From Sandaracinus amylolyticus (GTDB lineage: Bacteria; Myxococcota_A; Polyangia; Polyangiales; Sandaracinaceae): DNA of 64,000 nucleotides. The stretch lies in the NCBI RefSeq assembly GCF_021631985.1, contig NZ_CP070225.1, positions 7,502,001 to 7,566,000 on the forward strand. The letters are read 5' to 3'. Below are positions 16,530 through 24,910 of the stretch, piece by piece; position 1 is the stretch's first letter, and each line of letters starts with the position of its first letter. The notes beneath the pieces are model-generated. The model had not been told where the DNA came from, ran no database searches, and saw nothing but the letters and a program-made list of their open reading frames with translations. The position numbers and the translations under genes were made by a program.

Positions 16530-17150
16530 ATGAGCAAGGTGTTCTTCAGCGTGACGATGTCGCTCGACGGATTCATCGCGCCCGAGTGGCGCTCCGACGA
16601 GCAGTGGATCCAGCAGTGGATGGGCCTGCAGGACTACGCGCTCCATCAGAAGTTCCTCCGCGAGAACCTGAAGATCGGCGAAGGCGGTGAGACCGGCGTC
16701 GACAACACGATCCTCGAGAGCACGTTCCGGCGCACCGGCGTGAGCATCATGGGAAAGCGCATGTTCGACGCCGGCGAGCATCGTTGGCCCGAGGAAGCGC
16801 CGTTCCACAGTCCCGTCTTCGTGCTCACGCACCAGCCGCGCGCGCCGTGGGAGCGCCCGGGAGGCACGGTGTTCCACTTCGTCAACGACGGTATCGAGAG
16901 CGCATTGCGACAGGCACGCTCGGTGGCGCGCGGCAAGGACATCCGCATCGCGGGCGGCGCGCACACGATCCGCCAGTATCTGCAGGCCGGGCTCGTCGAC
17001 GAGGCCCACATCGCGCTCGCGCCGGTGCTGCTCGGCGAGGGAATCCGACTCTTCGATCGGATCGATCCCCAGACGCTCACTCTCGCGATCACCGAAGCCG
17101 TCCACTCGCCGCGGGTGACCCACCTGCGTTATGCGGTGACGCGACGCTGA
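16530..17150 (+). CDS. Dihydrofolate reductase-fold protein (RibD C-terminal domain type)
   Basis: A 206-residue protein with the reductase fold of RibD/DHFR: VFFSVTMSLDGFIAP at the N-terminus, MGKRMFDAGEHRWP, a VFVLTHQPR strand and the NADPH-binding IRIAGGAHTIRQYLQAGLVDEAHIALAPVLLGEG. An internal insertion (about residues 25-50, Trp-rich) is typical of the DHFR-family stand-alone proteins. Its substrate is unknown. A ribosome site AAGGAG lies 7 bp before the ATG. It is probably in the ArsR-SRPBCC transcription unit. Confidence 0.87.
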   Translation: MSKVFFSVTMSLDGFIAPEWRSDEQWIQQWMGLQDYALHQKFLRENLKIGEGGETGVDNTILESTFRRTGVSIMGKRMFDAGEHRWPEEAPFHSPVFVLTHQPRAPWERPGGTVFHFVNDGIESALRQARSVARGKDIRIAGGAHTIRQYLQAGLVDEAHIALAPVLLGEGIRLFDRIDPQTLTLAITEAVHSPRVTHLRYAVTRR

Positions 17151-17202
17151 TCGGTGCCGCTTGCGCCAGCACACGCTGCACCCACGTGGCTGGTGAGCAG
17201 CG

Positions 17203-19092
17203 ATGTCGAACGAGAGCGCGACGACCGTCGCCGAGCTGCGCGAGCTCCTCGCGATCGATCCGGCGTTCTCCGCGCTCCCCGAGGGCGCGATCGCCGCACT
17301 GGCGAGCGTCGCGGAGCGCGTGTTCGTGCCCGCCGGGCACCGCTTGATGGAGCCCGGGCGGCCGCCCGACTCAGCGTTCCTCGTCGTGCACGGCCGACTG
17401 CGCGCCACCATCGATCGCGCGAGCCAGCGCGCAGGGCGCGAGATCGCGCTGGAGATGGGCCGCGGTGCGTTCTGCGCGCTGAGCTTCGTGGTCGCGCAGG
17501 TGCCGGCCGAGGGGAGCGTCGTCGCGGTGCGCGACACCACCGTGCTGCGCGTCGATCGCGACGCGCTCCTCGCCTGCATGATCGCGCACCCGGAGCTCGT
17601 CACCGCGCAAGCGCGCACGTCGTACGAGAACGCGCTGCGCACCCACACGAGGCCCTCGGAGGCCGAGCGCCCGCGCGTGCTCACGGTGCTTCCGGCGGAC
17701 CCCGGGCTCGCGATCGACGAGGTCGTGCGAGGCCTCGCTCGCGCGCTCACCGAGCTCGCGGGGCCCGGCTGCGTCGTGCGCTCGTCGCAGGTCGCGGAGA
17801 GGTTCGGCGCGAGCGCGCTGGAGCGCGGCGGGTTCGAGCGCACGAGGCGCGCGATCGCGTCGTGGTGCAGCGAGCAGGAGGCGCGCGGGTTCCTCCTGCT
17901 GGTGTGCGATCGCGACGAGACGCCGTGGACCACGTGGTGCCTCGAGCAGACCGATCGTGTCCTCGTCGCGGCGAGCCCGAGAGCGATCGAGCAGATCGAT
18001 CGGGTGCGCGCGCTGCTCGAGCGGCGCGCGTCGGTGCGCACCGATCTCCTCCTCGTGCACGAGCCGGGCGTCGAGGTGCCGCGCGGCACCACGACGTGGC
18101 ACGCGCTGCCGTGCCGGCGGCGTCATCACGCGCGTCGCGATCGCGCGTCGGATCTCGCGCGCGTCGCCCGGCACCTCGCGGAGCAGCCGATCACCGTCGT
18201 GCTGGGAGGCGGCGGCGCGCGCGCGCTCGCGCACATCGGCGTGCTCCGCGCGCTCGACGAAGCGAACGTCCCGATCGATGCGATCGCGGGCACCAGCATG
18301 GGCGCGGTGGTCGCCGCGGGATACGCGCTCGGCGTGTCTCCGCGCGAGATCGATCAGCTCTTCGCGGAGCAGGTGCCCGACGCACGCGCGCTGCGCGATC
18401 CCGACTTCCCGGTGATCTCGCTGCTCGCGGGGCGCAAGCTCGATCGCGTGCTGCAGCGCGGCTTCGGCGACGTCGAGATCCCCGATCTCTGGCTGCCGTG
18501 CTTCTGCGTCGCGACCGACATCAGCAACGCACAGGCGGTCGTGCACGATCGCGGGCCGGTGTGGCGATCGGTGCGCGCGAGCTGCTCGCTGCCGGGGGTG
18601 TTCCCGCCCGCGCAGATCGACGGGCGACTGCTGGTCGACGGCGGGGTCATCGACAACGTGCCGATCGGGGTGATGGAGCGCGAGTGCCCGGGCGCGAGGA
18701 TCCTCGCGATCGACGTGGGCGCGATGGGCATCGATCCCCGCGACGTGCCCACCGAGCCGCTGCCCACCGGATGGACGCAGCTCGGCGAGCGCATGCGCGG
18801 CGAAGAGCGGCGCACCGGCGTGACGATCATGCAGCTCCTCACCGCGACGGCGATGCTCGGGAGCAAGGGCCTGCTCGCTCACCTCGTCGCCGAGGGCCAC
18901 GCCGAGCTCTTCCTCGAGCCGCCGGTGAAGCACATCAAGCTGCTCGACTTCGCGGCGCGCGAGCGTCTCGTCGAGATCGGATACACGCACACCCGCGACG
19001 CGCTCGCGTCGTGGCGCGGGCTCGATCGCATCGCGACCCGGCCGAGCGTCGCCGCGCGACCGATCGAGCCCGTGTCGCTTCAGTACCCGTAG
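17203..19092 (+). CDS. Patatin-like phospholipase with cyclic-nucleotide-binding domain
   Basis: A 629-residue protein of the neuropathy-target-esterase type. Residues ~15-135 form a CAP-type cyclic-nucleotide-binding fold (FVPAGHRLMEPGRPPDSAFL...GRGAFCALSFV). A linker (~140-320) resembles the middle of bacterial NTE homologues. The patatin domain follows, with oxyanion loop GGGGARALAHIG, nucleophile GTSMG (Ser) and DGG (Asp) completing the Ser-Asp dyad, so a lysophospholipase or phospholipase activity is likely. Binding of cAMP or cGMP is not certain, because the phosphate-binding cassette is not canonical. No signal peptide or membrane segment is obvious. The stop overlaps a doubtful minus-strand frame by 13 bp. 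Confidence 0.9.
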   Translation: MSNESATTVAELRELLAIDPAFSALPEGAIAALASVAERVFVPAGHRLMEPGRPPDSAFLVVHGRLRATIDRASQRAGREIALEMGRGAFCALSFVVAQVPAEGSVVAVRDTTVLRVDRDALLACMIAHPELVTAQARTSYENALRTHTRPSEAERPRVLTVLPADPGLAIDEVVRGLARALTELAGPGCVVRSSQVAERFGASALERGGFERTRRAIASWCSEQEARGFLLLVCDRDETPWTTWCLEQTDRVLVAASPRAIEQIDRVRALLERRASVRTDLLLVHEPGVEVPRGTTTWHALPCRRRHHARRDRASDLARVARHLAEQPITVVLGGGGARALAHIGVLRALDEANVPIDAIAGTSMGAVVAAGYALGVSPREIDQLFAEQVPDARALRDPDFPVISLLAGRKLDRVLQRGFGDVEIPDLWLPCFCVATDISNAQAVVHDRGPVWRSVRASCSLPGVFPPAQIDGRLLVDGGVIDNVPIGVMERECPGARILAIDVGAMGIDPRDVPTEPLPTGWTQLGERMRGEERRTGVTIMQLLTATAMLGSKGLLAHLVAEGHAELFLEPPVKHIKLLDFAARERLVEIGYTHTRDALASWRGLDRIATRPSVAARPIEPVSLQYP

Positions 19093-19233
19093 AGCGTGCC
19101 CTGCGGCGCGCCCGCCTCCATCAGCGCGAGGACATCCGCGGCGAGCTCGACCTCGGTCGCGAGCGCCGTGCATGCCGTCGACGAGCAGCGCGAGCGCGAC
19201 GGTCCGCTGCGTGACCGGCGCGCGGCGCGACAC
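19080..19233 (-). pseudogene. Possible small frameshifted coding region
   Basis: Between the patatin and sigma-54 genes the minus strand shows coding-like third positions in two successive frames. From a GTG at 19233 the frame reads SRRAPVTQRTVALALLVDGM with every third base G or C. After about 19170, the +1 frame continues TALATEVELAADVLALMEAG and then APQGTLYGY to a stop at 19080. Joined, they would give a ~50-residue protein starting 24 bp after the sigma-54 activator gene. It may be a decayed gene, a sequence error or coincidence. No homologue is recognised. Confidence 0.25.
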
Positions 19234-19257
19234 CGCGGCGCGATCCGTGCCGCGAGA

Positions 19258-20604
19258 TCAACGCAGGCCCGAGCGTCGCAGCAGCGAGAACAAGTACGAG
19301 CGATCGAGCCCGGCGTCGCGCGCCGCCTGCGACACGTTGCCGCCGCTGCGCTCGAGCAAATGCGCGAGATAGCGCTCCTCGAACGCGCCGAGCGCCTGCT
19401 GTCGCGCTTCCTTGTAGGGCATCGCGAGCAGCGGCGCGATCGGCATCGTCGTGGGATCGCTCGCCGCCTGATCACGCGCCGGCCCGTCGCGATCGAGCGC
19501 GCGCGGCGCGCCGTCGAGGAACGACTCGAGCCCGAGCGCGAGCGTCGCCTGCGCGACGTTGCGCAGCTCGCGCGCATTGCCCGGCCAGCGATGATCGAGG
19601 AGCGCGCGCATCGCGTCGTCGGGGAAGAGCCGCGCGATCTCCCCGCGATACCCGAGCTCGCCCAGGAAGTGCTCGAGCAAGAGCGGGATGTCGTCCTTCC
19701 GATCGCGCAGCGGAGGCAGCTCGAGCTGCAGCACCGCGAGGCGATAGAAGAGATCGAGACGGAACGCGCCCGCGTTGATCTCCGCGCGTAGATCGCGGTT
19801 CGTCGCCGCGATCACCCGCACGTCGACGTGCACGTCGCTGCGCCCACCGACCCGGCGGAACACGCTGCGCTCGAGCGCGCCCAGGAGCACCGGCTGCAGC
19901 TCGCGCGGGAGCTCGCCGACCTCGTCGAGGAAGAGCGTGCCTCCGTGCGCTTGCTCGAGCGCGCCCACGTGCTGGCGATCCGCGCCGGTGAACGCGCCAC
20001 GCTCGTGCCCGAAGAGCTCGCTCGCGACGAGCGTCGGCGTGAGCGCGCCGCAGTCGACCACGACGAAGGGCTTGTCCGCGCGCGGACCGCCCTCGTGGAT
20101 CGCACGCGCCACCGCTTCCTTGCCGGTGCCCGACTCGCCGACGAGCAACACCGGCGCTTCGCTCGCGGAGGCGCGCCGGGTCCACGCCATCACGCGGCGC
20201 ATCTGCGGCGATCGACCGCGCAGCGGGCCGAGCGTGTCGCCCGCGTGGATCTCGACGTCGAGCTCGGCGCCCTCGGTGATGCGCACGTGGGTGCGACCGA
20301 GCTGCAGCACCGTGCCCGGCTTCACGATCGCCTGACCGAGCCGCGCGCCGCCGACCCACGTGCCGTTCGTCGAGCGCTGATCGACGACGAGGATCCCCTC
20401 GTCGGTGCGCCGCACGAGCGCATGGAACCGGCTCACCGTGTCGTCGCCGAGGACGAGATCGTTCCCCTGCGCCGTGCCCAACGTGAAGCGCTCGTCGTGC
20501 GTGCGCGTCGTGCGGCCCTGATCGGGGCCTTCGAGCACGTCCGCGCGCAGCGTGGTCACTGCCAGCGTGGGCCCTCCGCCGCCGAAGCGGCGCGTCACCG
20601 TCAT
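19258..20604 (-). CDS. FHA-domain sigma-54-dependent transcriptional activator
   Basis: A 448-residue activator. An FHA phosphothreonine-binding domain comes first (~30-110: DERFTLGTAQGNDLVLGDDTVSRFHALV...STNGTWV). The sigma-54 AAA+ domain follows (~140-370) with Walker A GESGTGKEAV, the GAFTGA loop that contacts sigma-54 and Walker B GTLFLDEVGEL. A C-terminal Fis-type HTH ends the protein (ERSGGNVSQAARDAGLDRSYLFSLL). FHA instead of a receiver domain means activation by a Ser/Thr kinase rather than a histidine kinase, as in many myxobacterial enhancer-binding proteins. The ATG at 20604 is preferred; GTGs at 20610 and 20628 are alternatives. Confidence 0.93.
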   Translation of the reverse strand: MTVTRRFGGGGPTLAVTTLRADVLEGPDQGRTTRTHDERFTLGTAQGNDLVLGDDTVSRFHALVRRTDEGILVVDQRSTNGTWVGGARLGQAIVKPGTVLQLGRTHVRITEGAELDVEIHAGDTLGPLRGRSPQMRRVMAWTRRASASEAPVLLVGESGTGKEAVARAIHEGGPRADKPFVVVDCGALTPTLVASELFGHERGAFTGADRQHVGALEQAHGGTLFLDEVGELPRELQPVLLGALERSVFRRVGGRSDVHVDVRVIAATNRDLRAEINAGAFRLDLFYRLAVLQLELPPLRDRKDDIPLLLEHFLGELGYRGEIARLFPDDAMRALLDHRWPGNARELRNVAQATLALGLESFLDGAPRALDRDGPARDQAASDPTTMPIAPLLAMPYKEARQQALGAFEERYLAHLLERSGGNVSQAARDAGLDRSYLFSLLRRSGLR

Positions 20605-20693
20605 CGACACCGATCGTGATGGTATCACGCGCTCGAAACGCGAACGCCCTCGACGTCGTCGACGTCGAGGGCCTTCGTCTCACACACACACGA

Positions 20694-22022
20694 TCAGCGA
20701 CAGGCCTGCTGGCGCTCCTCGGTCACCGCAGAGCACCCGACCAGACCGCTCGGCGTGCAGCGCACGATCCAGTCCGCCGTCGCGCCGCACGCGGGCACGG
20801 CGTCGCCACTCCAGCCCTCGCGCACCGCGCACACGAGACCTGCGCGCGTGCACGCACCCTCGTCGTCACTGCGCACCTCTTCGGTCGCATTGCAGTCGTA
20901 GTCGTAGTCGCTCGCAGCGGGCGCGCCGGCGATCGCCGTCGTCTGGAACGTCGTCTGTCCCGGGTTCACCGACGCGATGCCGTCATTGCAGTCCGACTCG
21001 GCCGCTGCGCTCGGCTCGCGCGTGGTCCATCCACCGCCGCTCGCACAGCCCGCGGTGCCCGCGGCAGGACGCGCGCACGACTCGACCATCGCCGCCCCGC
21101 TGCGCGCGTATCCGTCGCGATCGCAGTCGACGTACCACGTCGTGACGCCACCCTCGTCCGTCTCGCCGTCGCAGTCGTTGTCGACTCCGTCGCAGACGTC
21201 GTCGGCATCGGGGTGCACGTCGGCGCGGGTGTCGTCGCAGTCGGTGCCGCACTCGCCTGCGCTCGTCGGCGGGGCGCCGTCGCGATCGGCGTCGATCAGC
21301 GCGTGGCGGCATCCGCTCGCGCCATCGCACGAGTCCGCAGTGCACGCGTTCTCGTCGTCGCAGTCGAGCGCGGTGCCGATCGCACAGCCGCTCGCGCCGC
21401 CGCAGGTCTCCTCGCCGTTGCAGGCGTTGCCGTCGCTGCAGTTCTCGTCGTCGGTGCACGTGCGCGCGAGGCACACGCCCTCGGTGCAGGTGCCGGTGCC
21501 CGCCGCGCACGCGGTCTCATCGGCGAGCGGCTCACCGAGCTCGCACACGTGCGCGTCCGAGCAGGTCTCGGTGCCATTGCACTCGATGTCGTCGTCGCAG
21601 TCCGCGTCCTCGTCGCACGAGAAGCGACAGTCGTCGCACCCGTCGCCGCTCACGTCGTTGCCGTCGTCGCACTCCTCGGCGGTCGACTCGTCGGCGTATC
21701 CATCACCGCAGCGCGTCGCACCGCACTCGCCCGCGACGCAGAGATCGGCGGTCGCCTCGTCACCGTCGGCGTCGCACGCGGTCCCGTCCTCGCCCGCCGT
21801 GCCCTCGGTGCATCCGCTCGCGCCGCAGGTCTCGGCGCCGTTGCAGGGATCGCCGTCGTCGCACTCCGAGTCCTCGCTGCACGCGGGCACGGATCCGTCC
21901 TGACCCTGCGCCGCGTCTTCCACACCGGCGTCCGTGCCGCCGCCGTCGTCGTCCCCACACCCGACCGAGCCGGCGCCCAACAGCGCCACCAGGAGCCAGA
22001 GCGAAAGAGAAGCCTTGTTCAT
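20694..22022 (-). CDS. Cys-rich lipoprotein with DUF4215-like and putative metal-binding repeats
   Basis: A 442-residue surface protein. The signal ends in the lipobox VGCGDDD, followed by an Asp/Gly/Ala linker. The body is extremely Cys- and Asp-rich: many CNGAETCG-type modules, one DUF4215/myxococcus repeat (CGDGYADESTAEECDDGNDV) and a MopE-like metal-binding motif (CDDTRADVHPDADDVCDG...NDCDGETDEG). Such modules are typical of secreted myxobacterial proteins and are thought to bind Ca2+ or fold around disulfides. The function is unknown. The ATG at 22022 fits the signal peptide. It has a 717-bp upstream intergenic region shared with the divergent heme peroxidase gene. Confidence 0.85.
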   Translation of the reverse strand: MNKASLSLWLLVALLGAGSVGCGDDDGGGTDAGVEDAAQGQDGSVPACSEDSECDDGDPCNGAETCGASGCTEGTAGEDGTACDADGDEATADLCVAGECGATRCGDGYADESTAEECDDGNDVSGDGCDDCRFSCDEDADCDDDIECNGTETCSDAHVCELGEPLADETACAAGTGTCTEGVCLARTCTDDENCSDGNACNGEETCGGASGCAIGTALDCDDENACTADSCDGASGCRHALIDADRDGAPPTSAGECGTDCDDTRADVHPDADDVCDGVDNDCDGETDEGGVTTWYVDCDRDGYARSGAAMVESCARPAAGTAGCASGGGWTTREPSAAAESDCNDGIASVNPGQTTFQTTAIAGAPAASDYDYDCNATEEVRSDDEGACTRAGLVCAVREGWSGDAVPACGATADWIVRCTPSGLVGCSAVTEERQQACR

Positions 22023-22739
22023 CCCGTCCCTCCATCACGCACGCTGGACGCGCGCGTGGTGAGGCCACAGCAACGGGTACGCCGCGCGAATTTCCGCGGA
22101 TTTCACGCCAATTTCGCGACGTCGTGGTGGGATCCCCCACGGCCCTTGTGGGGCCCGGCCCAACAGCTCGACGCGCGCGAGGTGGTCGAGACGTTTGGGG
22201 TGCGCCGCCCACGGTCGCTTCGCCGCGCGCCCCGACGCACCCACACGAGACATGGTGTCTGCGCACCACGACCAGCGTGGTAGTTCCGACAGCCGCGCAC
22301 CTGTGATCGTGTGTGCGGCGCGACGTTCGTGACGCGACGCGTCGGGCCCGGAGCGCGTCAAAACGTACGTCGATTCGTAGGATCAGAGTGCCTCTCTGGC
22401 AGGGTGGGAGTCGCGCCGATTCCCACTCACGCGATGTGGAACAAAGAGCGCTCCACGTCGGAGCACGGAGCGCTCTGCGTTCTGGAGGCCACACGAGACT
22501 CCAGCGCTTTTTGCCTCACTCCGTCCGGGCACATCCATTGCGGAGGTCGCTCGAGGGGCAAGGACGAAGAGCGTGCGCTCGGATGGAGCGCCGGCTCGCG
22601 CCGATGCCGCGCGCTCGATTCGCGCGTTCCGGATCCGAGAGCTCGCTCGCGACGAAGCATCGCGCTCGATGCCGCACGGCATCGAGCCGCTTCGTCGCGT
22701 CGTGTCGTGTGCGCTTCTCTGACATCGCGGAGGGAGTCG
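22023..22739. other. 717-bp divergent intergenic region
   Basis: The region separates the divergent Cys-rich lipoprotein and heme peroxidase genes. It holds AT-richer islands at about 22078-22118 (near the lipoprotein start) and 22355-22390, which are candidate promoters without a convincing -35/-10 pair. Two strong hairpins lie at 22445-22476 and 22482-22504. I see no convincing gene: open frames here lack ribosome sites and homology. The long distance from the candidate promoter to the peroxidase ATG suggests a structured 5' leader. Confidence 0.5.
22445..22510 (+). promoter_or_regulatory. Twin hairpins followed by a T-run in the peroxidase leader
   Basis: AGAGCGCTCC (22445-22454) pairs perfectly with GGAGCGCTCT (22467-22476). 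Five bases later CTGGAG (22482-22487) pairs with CTCCAG (22499-22504), followed by GCG and a T5 tract. The T-run is exceptional in this GC-rich sequence and makes the second hairpin look like an intrinsic terminator inside the leader of the heme peroxidase gene. An attenuator or a small RNA end would fit. Confidence 0.4.
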
Positions 22740-24839
22740 ATGGATCAACGATGGAGGGCAGTAGGAACTCTCGCGCTCGCCGGCGCGCTCTTCGGTGCTC
22801 CGAGCACCGTGGAGGCACAAGGCTACTGCGGCCTCGGCGGTACACCTTCGTGCGAGCCAGGCACGGTGTGCGAGCCGATCTCGACCACTGCCGGGCTCTG
22901 CTGCCCCGACGATCCGAACACCGGCGCACTGCCCTACTGCATCGGACCGGACGGGCCCGAGCCTGCGACGGTGCTCGCGTCGGACGTGCTCGGTCTGCTC
23001 CGGATGGCTCAGGATCCCGCGCTCGCGGCCGACCTCTACACCGGTCCTTGGACGAACTGGTATCGCGACGGTCGTGAGCGCGGCCTCGCGAAGCTCGCGC
23101 TCATGCGCGGCCTCCTCGAGCGCTTCAATCTGACGGATACCTACGTCGGCACCGGCGTGCCGATGGTGACCGATCCGGCGCGACCGAATCCGCAGTGCCC
23201 CGCCGGGCCCTACGTCACGCGCAACCTCGACGGCACCTGCAACGACCCGACGAACCCGCTGATGGGCGCGGCGGGCACGCGCTTCGGCCGCAACATCCTC
23301 CTGACTGCGGCGTTCCCCGAGGAGTCGCAGATGCTGGTCCCGAACCCGCGCGAGATCAGCCTCGAGCTGCTCCGCCGCCGCGGGCCCGGAGGATCGGAGT
23401 TCCACGCGGTCCCGTTCCTCAACAACCTCGCGACTGCGTGGATCCAGTTCCAGGTCCACGACTGGTTCAATCACGGGGTGCAGCGCGGCCACGGCGCGGG
23501 GACGATCGAAGTCCCGCTCTCGCGCACCGATCCGCTTCGTCGCCTCGGCATGCGCACGATGTCGATCCCGCGCACCGCGGCCGACACGACGCGCGTGGCG
23601 GGCCGCGACGACGCACTGCCGCCGACCTATACGAACGAAGTCACGCACTGGTGGGACGCGTCGCAGATCTACGGCAGTGACGCGGAGACCGCGGATCGCC
23701 TGCGCTCGCACCAGGGCGGAAGGCTGCGCGTGTCCCGGAGCGGCCTGCTGCCGCTCGGCGAGCGCGGCTATTCCGACACCGGCATGCGCGAGAACTTCTG
23801 GGTCGGCCTCGAGCTGATGCACACGCTCTTCGCGCTCGAGCACAACGCGATCGCCGACATGCTCGCGAGCAATCATCCCGACTGGGACGATCAGCGCCTC
23901 TTCGACACTGCGCGCCTGATCAACGCTGCGCTGATCGCGAAGATCCACACGATCGAGTGGACGCCCGCGATCCTGCCGAACTCGAGCCTCGAGATCGCGA
24001 TGCGCACCAACTGGTCGGGCCTCAACGCCGCGACGTGCCCGCCGCTGCCGCAGATCCCCGGGCTCTATCCGAACCCGGTCGTGTACGGCGTCGTCGGCAA
24101 TCCCGGCGCGCGCAACCTCTACGACGCGGCGTACGCGATGACCGAGGAGTTCGTCTCGGTGTACCGCATGCACCCGCTGCTCCCCGAGCACCTCACCGTG
24201 CGCTCCGCGCGCACCGGCGCGGTCCGCGCCGTCGTCCCCACCGCGCTCGCCCGCGAAGCCGGTGGTCGCGCGATGGTCGCGGCGTACGGCATGGAGAACC
24301 TGCTCTACTCGTTCGGCACCACGAACCCCGGCGCGCTCGTGCTCGACAATTATCCGCAGTTCCTCCAGGACCTCTTGGTCCCGGGGCGCGGGGTGATCGA
24401 CATGGGCACGATCGACATCGTGCGTGACCGCGAGCGCGGCATTCCCCGCTACAACGAAGCGCGTCAGTTGCTCCGCCTGCCGCGCGTGCCCGACTTCATC
24501 ACGCTCACCGGCGGTGATCGCGCGCTCGCGAGCCGGCTCGAGTCGATCTACGGCAACATCGATCAGGTCGACCTCATGGTCGGCACGTTCGCCGAGGGTC
24601 AGCGCCCGAGCTGCTACGGATTCGGCGAGACGCTCTTCCAGGTGTTCACGCTGATGGCGACGCGCCGCCTCCAGGCGGACCGCTTCTACACGACGCTCTA
24701 CAACTCCGACGTCTACACGTCGGAGGGCCTGATGTGGATCGAGCTGAGCTCGATGCGCTCGGTGCTGCTCCGCCACTTCCCGGAGCTGCGCAACACGGGC
24801 CTGGCGAACGTCGCGAACGCGTTCTACCCGTGGGAGTGA
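22740..24839 (+). CDS. Secreted animal-type heme peroxidase / alpha-dioxygenase-like protein
   Basis: A 699-residue protein with a signal peptide (WRAVGTLALAGALFGAPSTVEA) and a short Cys-rich leader module (YCGLGGTPSCEPGTVCEPIS). The heme peroxidase-cyclooxygenase fold follows: IQFQVHDWFNHG carries the distal His, WWDASQIYG, then HTLFALEHNAIADML and the IHTIEWTPAIL segment with the proximal-side residues, and YRMHPLLPEHL. The pattern is closest to alpha-dioxygenases and linoleate dioxygenases, which oxygenate fatty acids, so an oxylipin or oxidative role outside the cytoplasm is plausible. Whether the tyrosyl-radical residue is present needs structure-based alignment. The ATG has an excellent GGAGGG ribosome site 4-5 bp upstream. 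Upstream hairpins may control it. Confidence 0.88.
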   Translation: MDQRWRAVGTLALAGALFGAPSTVEAQGYCGLGGTPSCEPGTVCEPISTTAGLCCPDDPNTGALPYCIGPDGPEPATVLASDVLGLLRMAQDPALAADLYTGPWTNWYRDGRERGLAKLALMRGLLERFNLTDTYVGTGVPMVTDPARPNPQCPAGPYVTRNLDGTCNDPTNPLMGAAGTRFGRNILLTAAFPEESQMLVPNPREISLELLRRRGPGGSEFHAVPFLNNLATAWIQFQVHDWFNHGVQRGHGAGTIEVPLSRTDPLRRLGMRTMSIPRTAADTTRVAGRDDALPPTYTNEVTHWWDASQIYGSDAETADRLRSHQGGRLRVSRSGLLPLGERGYSDTGMRENFWVGLELMHTLFALEHNAIADMLASNHPDWDDQRLFDTARLINAALIAKIHTIEWTPAILPNSSLEIAMRTNWSGLNAATCPPLPQIPGLYPNPVVYGVVGNPGARNLYDAAYAMTEEFVSVYRMHPLLPEHLTVRSARTGAVRAVVPTALAREAGGRAMVAAYGMENLLYSFGTTNPGALVLDNYPQFLQDLLVPGRGVIDMGTIDIVRDRERGIPRYNEARQLLRLPRVPDFITLTGGDRALASRLESIYGNIDQVDLMVGTFAEGQRPSCYGFGETLFQVFTLMATRRLQADRFYTTLYNSDVYTSEGLMWIELSSMRSVLLRHFPELRNTGLANVANAFYPWE

Positions 24840-24859
24840 CCTAGTACCGCTGCGTGGAT

Positions 24860-24895
24860 GTTCGTTCCGGGATCGATGTTCAGCCCGGAGCGAAC
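24860..24895. terminator. Hairpin terminator between convergent genes
   Basis: GTTCGTTCCGGG (24860-24871) pairs with CCCGGAGCGAAC (24884-24895): a 12-bp stem with one G-U pair and a 12-nt loop. It lies 20 bp after the peroxidase stop and before the convergent GIY-YIG stop at 24911. A second perfect hairpin (CCCGGAGC-GAA-GCTCCGGG, 24922-24940) lies inside the last codons of the GIY-YIG gene and repeats the same CCCGGAGCGAA core. Confidence 0.6.
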
Positions 24896-24910
24896 AGCCG
24901 CGCTGCGGCG

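Noticed and set aside
22311-22739. Upstream in-frame extension of the heme peroxidase
   Set aside because: It has no ribosome site and places the signal peptide internally; the ATG at 22740 has a strong GGAGGG.
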